A stretch of DNA of 34,341 nt. It comes from Leptospiraceae bacterium. GTDB taxonomy: Bacteria > Spirochaetota > Leptospiria > Leptospirales > Leptospiraceae. Shown piece by piece: positions 24,173 through 31,396 of this stretch. The position numbers and the translations under genes are program-made. The notes beneath the pieces were generated by a model. It was not told where the DNA came from, ran no database searches, and saw only the letters and a list, made by a program, of their open reading frames with translations. The stretch spans positions 1-34,341 of the forward strand of contig CANGZW010000030.1 in NCBI GenBank assembly GCA_947458405.1, written 5' to 3'. The first letter of the stretch is position 1. Every line of letters begins with the position of its first letter.

Positions 24173-24535
24173 ATGGATATCATCAATGTAGTAGCAATAT
24201 TAATGTCAAGTCTCTCCTTTTTAATTTATGGTGCTATGCTCTTAAAATTGGAGAGTATGCAATTGGAATTTAAGCGTTTCCAATTAGAGAAATTTATGAT
24301 TCTAACTGGAATCTTGGAACTTTTAGGGGGTGCTGGACTATTGGTAGGATTTTACATTGACTTCATCTTACTATTCTCCTCTGCAGGATTGGGTCTTTTA
24401 ATGTTTTTTGCCTTTTTGGTCAGGCTCAAAATGAAAGATAGCTTTTTGGTCAGTCTTCCTTCCTTATTCTTCATGGTCTTAAATTTTTATATCTTTTACA
24501 GTAATTTTTATAAGGTAAAAGATTTGAGTTTTTGA
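24173..24535 (+). CDS. DoxX-like small membrane protein
   Basis: A 120-residue protein with four predicted membrane helices. The order EKFMILTGILELLGGAGLL, then a helix with SAGLGLLMFFAFLVRLKMKD, then a last helix matches the DoxX-like fold (LE..GG.GLL and a polar R.K..D between helices 3 and 4). DoxX-type proteins are linked to quinone or redox functions at the membrane, but the role of this subgroup is open. No strong ribosome binding site before ATG 24173. It is 112 bases after the previous membrane protein and 113 before the next DoxX-type gene. Confidence 0.68.
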   Translation: MDIINVVAILMSSLSFLIYGAMLLKLESMQLEFKRFQLEKFMILTGILELLGGAGLLVGFYIDFILLFSSAGLGLLMFFAFLVRLKMKDSFLVSLPSLFFMVLNFYIFYSNFYKVKDLSF

Positions 24536-24648
24536 GAAACATCAGTCGAAAATTTCGTATCACTTTTTCAAAAAATTTTTTTGTAGTAGAAAAAAGTAAT
24601 AATATAACAAAAAGTTAATTAAAGTTTAAAAAATAAAGGAGAAATAAA

Positions 24649-25050
24649 ATGGAATGGATTAAAATCGCAAAAATCGCAGTTCAGCTTATAGTAGCAATTG
24701 GTATCTATAATGTGTGGCTCGTTCGATTCGGAAAGTCGACAAAATGGCGCGGGGGTTCAGCAACAGATATGAAATCTGAATTTGAAGCCTATGGGATGCC
24801 CCATTGGTTTATGATGGTGATTGGGTTTATGAAGGTAACCTTTGCTACACTTTTAATAGCAGGGATTTGGTTTCCTATGTTGGTTGCACCAGCGGCAATT
24901 GGCTTGACATCACTTATGGTAGGTGCTATCGGTATGCATATAAAAGTCAAAGATCCTTTGCTCAAATCTCTTCCTGCTTTTACTATGTTTTCGCTCTCTT
25001 TAATTTTAGCTCTAATCAGCCTAGAAGACTTTTTGAAACTCATATCCTAA
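24649..25050 (+). CDS. DoxX family membrane protein
   Basis: A 133-residue four-helix membrane protein of the DoxX_2 type. Typical features: IYNVWLVRFGKSTKWRGGSA after the first helix, FEAYGMPHWFMMVIGFMKV, then LLIAGIWFPMLVAPAAIGL and the polar IKVKDPLLKSLPA between helices 3 and 4. GGAG (24638-24641) 7 bases before ATG 24649 makes a good ribosome binding site. It shares its fold with the gene just before it but the two are not close copies, so an old duplication or a two-subunit pair are both possible. Confidence 0.82.
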   Translation: MEWIKIAKIAVQLIVAIGIYNVWLVRFGKSTKWRGGSATDMKSEFEAYGMPHWFMMVIGFMKVTFATLLIAGIWFPMLVAPAAIGLTSLMVGAIGMHIKVKDPLLKSLPAFTMFSLSLILALISLEDFLKLIS

Positions 25051-25083
25051 CAAACTGTAAAGAAATCAATAGAATTTATTAAA

Positions 25084-25449
25084 TTATGCTGGAAGTCTAA
25101 ATTTCACCCTTGACTTGTAATACGCACTCAAGGGAATTTCCAGCATTTCAGCGATTTCTTCTGGGAGTAGCTTTCCTTTTTGAAGAGCATTTTTTTTAGC
25201 TAAATCTTCTTTTTTTCTTTGACCGATTTGCTGTCCCTTTCCTAAACCAATCTACTCTCCTTCATTAAAAGATATATCAATTACTCCTTTGAGATCTCTG
25301 TATCGCTTTACACTTAAGTTATACGCATCCCGTTCTAGGGCATTGAACTTTGCCATTTCTGCTTTGCGGAATCCATCGAGAAAGACTTCTTCGTTATTGG
25401 AAAATTAAAGATTGTTGATTCCATGCACATCCGTAAGCAATAAATAAAA
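25084..25449 (-). pseudogene. Rpn/PD-(D/E)XK transposase-family nuclease, C-terminal remnant with two stops
   Basis: About 120 codons on the minus strand ending at TAA 25086-25084. The text reads LTDVHGINNL, stop (25407-25405), FSNNEEVFLDGFRKAEMAKF, RDAYNLSVKRYRDLKGVID, stop (25254-25252), IGLGKGQQIGQRKKEDLAKK and KLLPEEIAEMLEIPLSAYY. This is the C-terminal half of recombination-promoting Rpn-like nucleases (PF12784), including the G-rich linker and small HTH-like end. The N-terminal nuclease domain is absent; the remnant abuts the 3' end of the alpha/beta hydrolase gene. Confidence 0.78.
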
Positions 25450-25452
25450 GCC

Positions 25453-26364
25453 TTACGGCTGGATAGAGGAGACAAACTGTAGTATGTGTGAGGCTACTTC
25501 TTCGGGTCTTTCTATTTGAGGAGAGTGTCCACAGTCTTTTAAAACAATCAGTTTTGAATTTTTAATATTTTTTTGAAATACCTGTGTAGAGGAGACATGT
25601 ATAATTCTATCTGTATCTCCCCAGAGTATAAGTGTGTGGGATTTTATTTTAGACAGAGAAACTTCCACTGGATTTTTTTCATTTCGGATATCATTTAAAA
25701 TTTTTACATTGATATTTGTGTTTTCAAGTGCTTTTTCTACGAAGTACTCTTTAATAGAACCAAGTATATAGGGTTTTTTTACGAATATGAAATTGTTTAG
25801 CTTATCAAAATCATCCATATTTTTCACAAGTAAGGGATTATAACCTTTTTCGATTTCTATTTCTAGATCACTTTTATTGGGAGATGTGACTCCCGCAGAA
25901 TCGATTAAAATTAAGGATATTATTTCATCAGGATATTGTGATGCGTAGTACGCAGAAATAGATCCTCCCATGGAGTTACCGACTATGTGAAATTTTTTAA
26001 GCCCTAATTTTTCTGTAAATTTCTTGACACGTTTTACTTGCTCTGCAATAGAATAGTTCTCATCGGGGAGTCGGTTCGATTCACCAAAACCTGGAAGATC
26101 CAATGAAATAGCTCTATATTGATCCTTTAAATGGGGAATCATTCGGATCCAATTGTCTTTATCTCCACCAAAACCATGTAAAAAAACAATGGGAATTTTA
26201 TTGGAACTTGAAGATTCGAGAAAAGGAACGGAGAACTTCTCTATATCCATCTGTTTACGTTCGAGATTTCCCTTTCCCCTTTCGGCCTGTATGGCTGTTT
26301 TTAGTAAGAAGCCCGCACAATTAGAGAAAATTAGAAAAGGTAAGATCAATACAAATTGTTTCAT
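25453..26364 (-). CDS. Lipoprotein alpha/beta hydrolase
   Basis: A 303-residue serine hydrolase, probably membrane-anchored: the leader ends in LIFSNC (Cys16). The fold signs are VFLHGFGGDKDNW (oxyanion region), LDLPGFGES, the nucleophile elbow GNSMGG with Ser131, LILWGDTDRI with the acid residue and DCGHSPQIERPE with the catalytic histidine. Such enzymes hydrolyse esters or C-C bonds; the substrate is unknown, but the lipid anchor suggests an envelope target. The stop codon lies inside an inverted repeat, CCGTAAG (25431-25437) and CTTACGG (25452-25458) on the plus strand, which may help to end transcription. Confidence 0.9.
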   Translation of the reverse strand: MKQFVLILPFLIFSNCAGFLLKTAIQAERGKGNLERKQMDIEKFSVPFLESSSSNKIPIVFLHGFGGDKDNWIRMIPHLKDQYRAISLDLPGFGESNRLPDENYSIAEQVKRVKKFTEKLGLKKFHIVGNSMGGSISAYYASQYPDEIISLILIDSAGVTSPNKSDLEIEIEKGYNPLLVKNMDDFDKLNNFIFVKKPYILGSIKEYFVEKALENTNINVKILNDIRNEKNPVEVSLSKIKSHTLILWGDTDRIIHVSSTQVFQKNIKNSKLIVLKDCGHSPQIERPEEVASHILQFVSSIQP

Positions 26365-26559
26365 AGTGAGTTTATTCCGGAAATGTAGATAAATAATGTA
26401 AACTTTTTTTTTCTGAAAAATAATTTTTATTTTAAAATAAATTATGGTAAATAAATTACAAGTGAAGTGAATTACGTCACAGTCAGAAGTTTATTTTTTT
26501 ATTTCAGAGGAAATAAAAATCTATTTCTACTAATTATATAAAATAAGAGGAGAAAATCT

Positions 26560-26916
26560 ATGCTAAAACCCTATTCATCTATTTACAAAGAAATGGCAGT
26601 GGTAGGCCCGTCTTACAAGGGGCTTCAATTCAAAGTAATCCCTAGAAATCATGGAAAAGAAAATTTTCATGTAATCAAAAAAGATACCTTCGAGGTAGAA
26701 ATTTTAATTCCAGAAAATAAACCAATGAGTATTCATGATTTTACTATTCTGGGCTATAAACTTAAAAAAAGAGAAATTTCTGTTAAAGAATTAAATATTG
26801 TACTACATTGGTTGGAACTTTCTATGAAAAATCCAAAGGGAAAAGCAATTGAACCAAATCTTACTAATTTACAGGGTATAAAAGCATTGGGAGCATCCTT
26901 AGAAGGAGGGAATTAG
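26560..26916 (+). CDS. Small conserved-looking protein, weakly DUF4160-like
   Basis: A 118-residue soluble protein. The central part, NHGKENFHVIKKDTFEVEI followed by LGYKLKKREISVKELNIVL and HWLELSMKNPKG, recalls the DUF4160 layout (a histidine-containing strand, a polar strand, then a helix ending in W), but the match is too loose to assign. DUF4160 proteins are often partners in toxin-antitoxin-like pairs; no partner is adjacent here. GGAG about 9 bases before ATG 26560 is a good ribosome binding site. The last residues LGASLEGGN are disordered-looking. Confidence 0.62.
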   Translation: MLKPYSSIYKEMAVVGPSYKGLQFKVIPRNHGKENFHVIKKDTFEVEILIPENKPMSIHDFTILGYKLKKREISVKELNIVLHWLELSMKNPKGKAIEPNLTNLQGIKALGASLEGGN

Positions 26917-26981
26917 ATGGATTCTACATAAAAAGAATTTTTGAAAATAGCATGAAACCAAAAGTTTTCTAGCATTTACCC

Positions 26982-27010
26982 TTGACAAATCATCCAATAA
27001 ATATTACAAT
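26982..27010 (+). promoter_or_regulatory. Promoter of Uma2 gene, leaderless type
   Basis: TTGACA (26982-26987), exactly 17 bases, TACAAT (27005-27010), then 6 bases to ATG 27017. This is the best match to the main sigma factor consensus seen in the window, and it leaves no room for a ribosome binding site. Confidence 0.7.
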
Positions 27011-27016
27011 TAAATC

Positions 27017-27559
27017 ATGAGTGCCATTCCACAAGAGTATATCAAAAAGTTTACAAAGGATGATTACTATGCTCTCCACAAAGAAGGGAGATTGTCCCGT
27101 CATACAGAACTATTGGACGGGGTATTGATTGAACACATGACCATATCCCCCAAACACAGACAAATCGTTTATAGACTTCGTAGAATCTTAGAAAATATTT
27201 TACCTGATAAAAAACTTGTGTTACAAGAAAGTCCCTTATCCACACCCACATCCGAACCCGAACCCGATTTGAGTATCGTGACAGGCACATTGGATGATTT
27301 TCGAGAGACTCATCCCAGCACAGCCGATTGGGTCATAGAAGTAGCAGTCACCTCTCTTTCCCTTGATCTTAGCAAACGCAAAATCTATGCCAATGCAGGG
27401 ATACAAGAGTATTGGATTTTAGATCCCGAAGAAAATAGAGTCCTTATTTTTTCTGATCCATTTGAGGATGGGTATCGTAACGAGAGGGTAATACGTAAGA
27501 CTGAAGTTATTAAAATTCCGGTGGAGCCGTTTACGGAAATACTTTTGGATTGGATGTGA
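27017..27559 (+). CDS. Uma2 family PD-(D/E)XK nuclease-like protein
   Basis: A 180-residue intact Uma2 protein. TKDDYYALHKEG opens the fold; the likely active site is Asp84 (EPDLSIV), Glu108 (WVIEVAV) and Lys120 or Lys122 (LSKRKIYANAG), followed by EYWILDPEENRV. The sequence SEPEPDLS just before Asp84 is typical. Biological role of the family is unproven. ATG 27017 is preceded by a consensus promoter and no Shine-Dalgarno. The base composition is less AT-biased than that of its left-hand neighbour. It lies 124 bases before the RNA ligase gene on the same strand. Confidence 0.9.
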   Translation: MSAIPQEYIKKFTKDDYYALHKEGRLSRHTELLDGVLIEHMTISPKHRQIVYRLRRILENILPDKKLVLQESPLSTPTSEPEPDLSIVTGTLDDFRETHPSTADWVIEVAVTSLSLDLSKRKIYANAGIQEYWILDPEENRVLIFSDPFEDGYRNERVIRKTEVIKIPVEPFTEILLDWM

Positions 27560-27683
27560 ATATGAAAGGAGGAAAATAGTCCAACTTCATTATAGACTTT
27601 CTATTTAGTATTTGAATTTATAAAACTATCTTCTCCCCGTAATTTTTACTAGATTTTTTCTACAAACCAAATAGACTTAGATC

Positions 27684-28676
27684 ATGAGAAAACTAGCATC
27701 GATTCAAAGAATCAAATCCTTGGAGCCCATAGCGGGAGCGGACTCTATTGAAATGGCGATCGTATTGGGCTGGCAATTGGTCGTTAAGAAAGGAGAATTT
27801 CAGGTGAATGACCTCTGTGTTTACTTTGAAATTGATAGCATTTTACCCGATAGACCTGAATTTGAATTTTTGCGTCCGAGAAGTTTTAGAATCAAGACAA
27901 TCAAATTGCGAGGTCAAATTTCACAGGGGATCTGCTTTCCTCTCTCTATTCTCCCTCAAGAAATAAGTATCGAAGAAGGAAAAGATCTAACAGAGCTATT
28001 GGATGTAAAACAATATGAACCCCCTATTCCCTTTTATCTGGCTGGAAAAAAGAAAGGTCCCTTTCCCGATTTTATCCCGAAGACAGATGAGCCGAGAGCA
28101 CAGGTCATCACGGACATACTCGGACAACACAGCGGAGAAAAATGCTATATCACAGAAAAATTGGATGGTTCAAGTATCACAATTTTCCGTAAGGATGGTA
28201 CCTTTGGAGTATGCAGTCGCAATCTGGAACTCGAAGAAGATACAGAAAATTCCCTCTGGAAACTTGCAAGAGAATTGGATGTCGAAAACAAATTGAAACT
28301 CTTAAACGGAAATTTTGCATTACAGGGGGAAGCTGTTGGAAAGAGTATCCAAAAAAATACCCTAAACTTAAAAGGTCATGCTATTTATTTTTTTAACATA
28401 TATGATATAGACAAACTGTCTTACTTAGATTTCAAAGAGTTCAAAGAAACTATCCTAAGAATGGGATTAGACACCGTGCCCATTATAAGAGAAGAATACA
28501 TCTTAGACATAAACATGAAATCCTTGGTGGAATTATCTATTGGAAAGTCTCTCGTCAACAAAGAAGGATGGCGGGAAGGAATCGTGATTAGACCCGTCAC
28601 CGAAAAAAAACTAGAAGGTGAACGGTTTTCTTTTAAAGTTATTAATCCGAATTTTTTGTTGAAATATGATGATTGA
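27684..28676 (+). CDS. RNA ligase, DraRnl (Rnl5) type
   Basis: A 330-residue ATP-dependent RNA ligase related to Deinococcus DraRnl. The N-terminal ~110 residues (IQRIKSLEPIAGADSIEMA, GWQLVVKKGEF, IKTIKLRGQISQG) form the OB-fold module typical of this branch. The nucleotidyltransferase core follows: motif I EKLDGSS with the AMP-accepting Lys159, motif III FALQGEAVG (211-219), motif IV EGIVIRP (298-304) and motif V FSFKVINPNF with Lys318. DraRnl seals nicks whose 3' end is RNA, so a repair role is likely. No other RNA-repair gene is next to it. ATG 27684 has no ribosome binding site; TAGACT six bases ahead could be a -10. It converges on the DUF29 gene with only 7 bases between. Confidence 0.92.
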   Translation: MRKLASIQRIKSLEPIAGADSIEMAIVLGWQLVVKKGEFQVNDLCVYFEIDSILPDRPEFEFLRPRSFRIKTIKLRGQISQGICFPLSILPQEISIEEGKDLTELLDVKQYEPPIPFYLAGKKKGPFPDFIPKTDEPRAQVITDILGQHSGEKCYITEKLDGSSITIFRKDGTFGVCSRNLELEEDTENSLWKLARELDVENKLKLLNGNFALQGEAVGKSIQKNTLNLKGHAIYFFNIYDIDKLSYLDFKEFKETILRMGLDTVPIIREEYILDINMKSLVELSIGKSLVNKEGWREGIVIRPVTEKKLEGERFSFKVINPNFLLKYDD

Positions 28677-28683
28677 GGACGTT

Positions 28684-29133
28684 TCACTCTGGTAAATAAT
28701 CCTCTCCAATTACCTGTTCAAAACTAAAGGGGGGTTCTTCGGGAAAGTGGCGGAGAGGCAGTCCGGTTTCATCTGAGGCTATCTCCCGTGCTTTTGTATA
28801 TGATTTACTAAAGCTTTCTTCTGCATGTTTTTTTAAATAATTGCTATCTTCAAACAGAGAATTTAGTTCATCTCTTTGGTGGCGAATTGTCCCTTTCCAA
28901 CTACTAGATCTTGCCTCTGCTTGGTAAATCCATTTCAAAAGATGAATCATCAAAACTTTCATTCTGCTGACTACTTCCCTAAGATCTCTTTTGCCCATAT
29001 CTTCTAATGTCTCCGCAATGTTCTCTGAATCCGCCTGCTCCCATTTCCCTTCGCGAAGTAATCTAGCATTTTCCATGAGCCAAAGATGTTCATCTTTTTC
29101 ATAAAGACTCTTTAGATTTACCACTGTCTGCAT
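28684..29133 (-). CDS. DUF29 family protein
   Basis: A 149-residue protein of the DUF29 family, an all-helical group common in cyanobacteria and other genomes rich in Uma2 and toxin-antitoxin genes; function unknown. Family blocks: LYEKDEHLWLMENARLLREG, DSENIAETLEDMGKRDLREV, the RMKVLMIHLLKW helix, SSSWKGTIRHQRDEL and the P-rich end LRHFPEEPPFSFEQVIGEDYLPE (given in pieces, it is continuous). ATG 29133 lacks a ribosome binding site; TTGACA lies 29 bases before it, the same distance as in the Uma2 genes. Confidence 0.88.
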   Translation of the reverse strand: MQTVVNLKSLYEKDEHLWLMENARLLREGKWEQADSENIAETLEDMGKRDLREVVSRMKVLMIHLLKWIYQAEARSSSWKGTIRHQRDELNSLFEDSNYLKKHAEESFSKSYTKAREIASDETGLPLRHFPEEPPFSFEQVIGEDYLPE

Positions 29134-29137
29134 ATAT

Positions 29138-29168
29138 ATAATCTTGTGAAAAATATTGATCTTGTCAA
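29138..29168 (-). promoter_or_regulatory. Promoter of the DUF29 gene, leaderless type
   Basis: On the minus strand TTGACA (29168-29163), a 19-base gap, GATTAT (29143-29138), then four bases to ATG 29133. No Shine-Dalgarno sequence is present. Confidence 0.5.
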
Positions 29169-29228
29169 GGGAGAAAAAAGATTGAATCAGTTAGATAATT
29201 TTTTACGTAGCCAAAAGGAAAAAAATCA

Positions 29229-29744
29229 GTGATTAAACTCGAACACCCCTATTCATTTGACCCCATATTAGATTTGATAATAGAGAGAACCGTAGATGTC
29301 CCCAAAGAACTCGTCTGGAAGGCATGGACTACACCCAGCCAACTCGTTCAATGGTTTTGTCCTCTACCCTGGAAAACCATTCATTGTGAGATTGATCTGA
29401 TTCCCGGTGGGAAATTTCATACCATCATGGCCTCTCCCGAAGGAGAACAATTTCCGAATACAGGTTGCTACTTAGAAATCATTCCCCAAAAAAGATTGGT
29501 ATGGACAGATGCACTCAGTCCCGGATTTAGACCCTCTGTCTCCAAACCTATGAATTCATTTACGTATCTCACTGCGATCATCGAATTGGAATCTGTTGGG
29601 AACTCTACTAAATACAGAGCAATTGCATTACACAGTGATGAAGAGAATCGAAAACGCCACGAAGAAATGGGATTTGATGTTGGTTGGAATACAGTTCTCG
29701 ATCAAATGGTGGCACTCATCAAAGAAGGTAAATTAGGAAATTAA
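29229..29744 (+). CDS. SRPBCC / AHSA1-domain protein
   Basis: A 171-residue protein with the START/Bet v1-like fold of the AHSA1 group. Typical blocks: [63 protein letters not shown] and the C-terminal [19 protein letters not shown]. These proteins bind small hydrophobic ligands in a deep pocket; the bacterial versions are mostly uncharacterised. The start is GTG 29229 with AGGA about 10 bases upstream. It is followed by a long perfect hairpin. Confidence 0.9.
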   Translation: MIKLEHPYSFDPILDLIIERTVDVPKELVWKAWTTPSQLVQWFCPLPWKTIHCEIDLIPGGKFHTIMASPEGEQFPNTGCYLEIIPQKRLVWTDALSPGFRPSVSKPMNSFTYLTAIIELESVGNSTKYRAIALHSDEENRKRHEEMGFDVGWNTVLDQMVALIKEGKLGN

Positions 29745-29753
29745 GGACTTGAT

Positions 29754-29793
29754 CCAATTAATCCAAAGTTAAATAGTTCTTTGGATTAATTGG
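29754..29793. repeat. Perfect 15-bp inverted repeat
   Basis: CCAATTAATCCAAAG (29754-29768), a 10-base loop, CTTTGGATTAATTGG (29779-29793). It begins 10 bases after the SRPBCC stop, so it may stabilise or end that transcript, but AAAAAT rather than a T-run follows. Confidence 0.75.
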
Positions 29794-29829
29794 AAAAATA
29801 TTGGAGTTTTAGAAAAAAATAAAAAACAC

Positions 29830-29860
29830 TTGAAAATAAATTATCTTGGAATAGTATAAA
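29830..29860 (+). promoter_or_regulatory. Promoter of third intact Uma2 gene
   Basis: TTGAAA (29830-29835) with TAGTAT (29852-29857, 16-base spacer) or TATAAA (29855-29860) as -10. ATG 29864 follows within 3-6 bases, so the mRNA should be leaderless. Confidence 0.5.
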
Positions 29861-29863
29861 AGT

Positions 29864-30421
29864 ATGAGTGTTAATTTACTAGAAAGTAAGAATATCAAGT
29901 TAACGAAAATTTCCAGAGATGATTATGCTCTTTTATGTCGGGAGAATCCAGAACATTATAAAAAAACTGAATTACTAGAGGGAGTGATCGTAGATAAGAT
30001 GACGAAAAGTAATCTTCATGACTATTATTCGCAAATATTTTTTGATGAAATACAAAAAGTTCTCCCAAAAGGCTATATCCTCCGAACAGAAAAAGGAATC
30101 AATTTTAATGATTCTGAACTCGAACCTGACATCTCTATCGTAAAAGGGAAAGTACAAGATTATAAAAATAATAAACCAAGTACCGCAACACTGATTATAG
30201 AAATTTCAGTAAGTTCATTAATGTATGACAGAGAAAAGGTCAAGGCTTATGCAAAAGGATTTGTAGATGAGTATTGGATTGTAGATGTCAGTAGTAAATG
30301 TGTTGAAGTCTATAAACAACCTGAAGAAGATTCCTACACACAAAAACAAATCTACACAGAGGAAGGTGAGATTCCTCTATTTGGAAAAGTACTCTCATTA
30401 AAACAAATCTTCGGTGAGTAA
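29864..30421 (+). CDS. Uma2 family PD-(D/E)XK nuclease-like protein
   Basis: A 185-residue intact Uma2 protein. ISRDDYALLCRENPEHYKK opens it; TELLEGVIVDKMTKS is the usual strand pair; the likely active site is Asp89 (LEPDISIV), Glu113 (LIIEISV) and Lys125 (REKVKAYAKG), followed by VDEYWIVDV. It is closest in design to the copy at 27017 (same KPSTA.L.IE.. and YKKTELLEG/RHTELLDG order), so the two may be an old duplication around the RNA ligase, DUF29 and SRPBCC genes. No ribosome binding site. Confidence 0.9.
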   Translation: MSVNLLESKNIKLTKISRDDYALLCRENPEHYKKTELLEGVIVDKMTKSNLHDYYSQIFFDEIQKVLPKGYILRTEKGINFNDSELEPDISIVKGKVQDYKNNKPSTATLIIEISVSSLMYDREKVKAYAKGFVDEYWIVDVSSKCVEVYKQPEEDSYTQKQIYTEEGEIPLFGKVLSLKQIFGE

Positions 30422-30514
30422 TGATTCATTATTCTAGTAGCATTTTTATCAGGGACTTTTGTTTATTTACATCAGATTCATCCACTGTCTTAAAATAATT
30501 TCAATTCAAACATC

Positions 30515-30543
30515 TTGACAATTTCGGAATTTTAATCTACGAT
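30515..30543 (+). promoter_or_regulatory. Promoter left in front of a relic
   Basis: TTGACA (30515-30520), exactly 17 bases, TACGAT (30538-30543), then 6 bases to an ATG at 30550. Same geometry as the Uma2 promoter at 26982, but the gene behind it is only 22 codons long. Confidence 0.55.
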
Positions 30544-30549
30544 TCATTT

Positions 30550-30618
30550 ATGCACAATACTCTCTCAAATAGTAAATGGAGTCACCATTATGGTTTCAAA
30601 CCCTATCCTAGGAGATAA
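30550..30618 (+). pseudogene. 22-codon 5' relic of an unidentified gene
   Basis: ATG 30550 to TAA 30616-30618, reading MHNTLSNSKWSHHYGFKPYP and two arginines. The WSHHYGFKPYPRR core is protein-like rather than random, and the start sits correctly behind a good promoter, so this looks like the 5' end of a small accessory gene cut off where the FGE-like gene's 3' end begins. The family was not identified. Confidence 0.4.
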
Positions 30619-30619
30619 A

Positions 30620-31396
30620 CTATGGGAGAAAAACTAAGCGGAAACCATCGTATTCTTCCCCACTGTCGGGATCGGAGCCACCCCGATACGAGAGACGACC
30701 GTCCCCAGCCTTGAAGTTCCAAGAACCGCCGCGGAGAACCCGAATCTTACCACTTGAGGGTCCATTTATATCAGGACTTTTAATATAATATACTTCGTCG
30801 TACCAATCCTCTACCCACTCCCAAACATTCCCACTCATGTCGTACAGACCCCAAGCATTGGGCTTCTTTTTGCCTACAGGATTAGTAGTACCTCCTGAAT
30901 TATTGTTATACCAAAAGTACGCATCATTGATTGTATCTCCCCAGTAATATTTTGTCTTAGTCCCAGCACGAGCGGCGTACTCCCACTCGGCTTCTGTAGG
31001 TAGGCGATATTTGCAAGGGCTGTAATTTTCTCTTACGCAAAGTCTCTTAATGAACTCTTGGGCGTCATTCCAGCTCACACTTTCTACAGGACAATTTTCC
31101 CCACATTCTTGAAATCCACTGGGATTGTTTCCCATCAACATTTTCCACTGTCCCTGCGTTACCTCAAACTTTCCCATGTAAAACGATTTTGAAATCTTTA
31201 CTTTGTGTTGCGGTTTTTCATTATAATTACATTCTGTATCACCCTTGGTACAACCCATCTGAAATTCTCCTGCAGGAATCGGAACAAACTCTATTCCTAG
31301 AGAATTTTTATATGGCTTGCCTTCGGGAGCCTTGACTTCTCTTGATGAACAGGAGACGATGATAATGAATAATAATAGATGAATTAGGGTTTTCAT
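30620..31396 (-). CDS. FGE-sulfatase (SUMF1) domain lipoprotein
   Basis: A 258-residue protein with leader ending IIIVSC (Cys16), so a predicted envelope lipoprotein, followed by one formylglycine-generating-enzyme domain: FVPIPAGEFQMGC, FEVTQGQWKMLMGNNPSGF, CPVESVSWNDAQEF, YRLPTEAEWEYAARAG, NAWGLYDMSGNVWEWVEDWY and RVLRGGSWNF...GFRLV. True FGE has two active cysteines after RGGSW; here that segment is NFKAGDGRLSYRGG with none, so it is not expected to make formylglycine and probably has a binding or structural role. ATG 31396 is chosen over 31444 because GGAG lies 5 bases ahead and the signal peptide starts there. Confidence 0.9.
   Translation of the reverse strand: MKTLIHLLLFIIIVSCSSREVKAPEGKPYKNSLGIEFVPIPAGEFQMGCTKGDTECNYNEKPQHKVKISKSFYMGKFEVTQGQWKMLMGNNPSGFQECGENCPVESVSWNDAQEFIKRLCVRENYSPCKYRLPTEAEWEYAARAGTKTKYYWGDTINDAYFWYNNNSGGTTNPVGKKKPNAWGLYDMSGNVWEWVEDWYDEVYYIKSPDINGPSSGKIRVLRGGSWNFKAGDGRLSYRGGSDPDSGEEYDGFRLVFLP

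Noticed and set aside
24804-25082. 92-codon plus-strand frame overlapping the DoxX gene in another frame
   Set aside because: The DoxX frame has the ribosome binding site and family motifs; the alternative does not.
26081-26100. GGTTCGATTC, a tRNA T-loop-like string
   Set aside because: It lies within the alpha/beta hydrolase coding sequence and no cloverleaf can be drawn around it.
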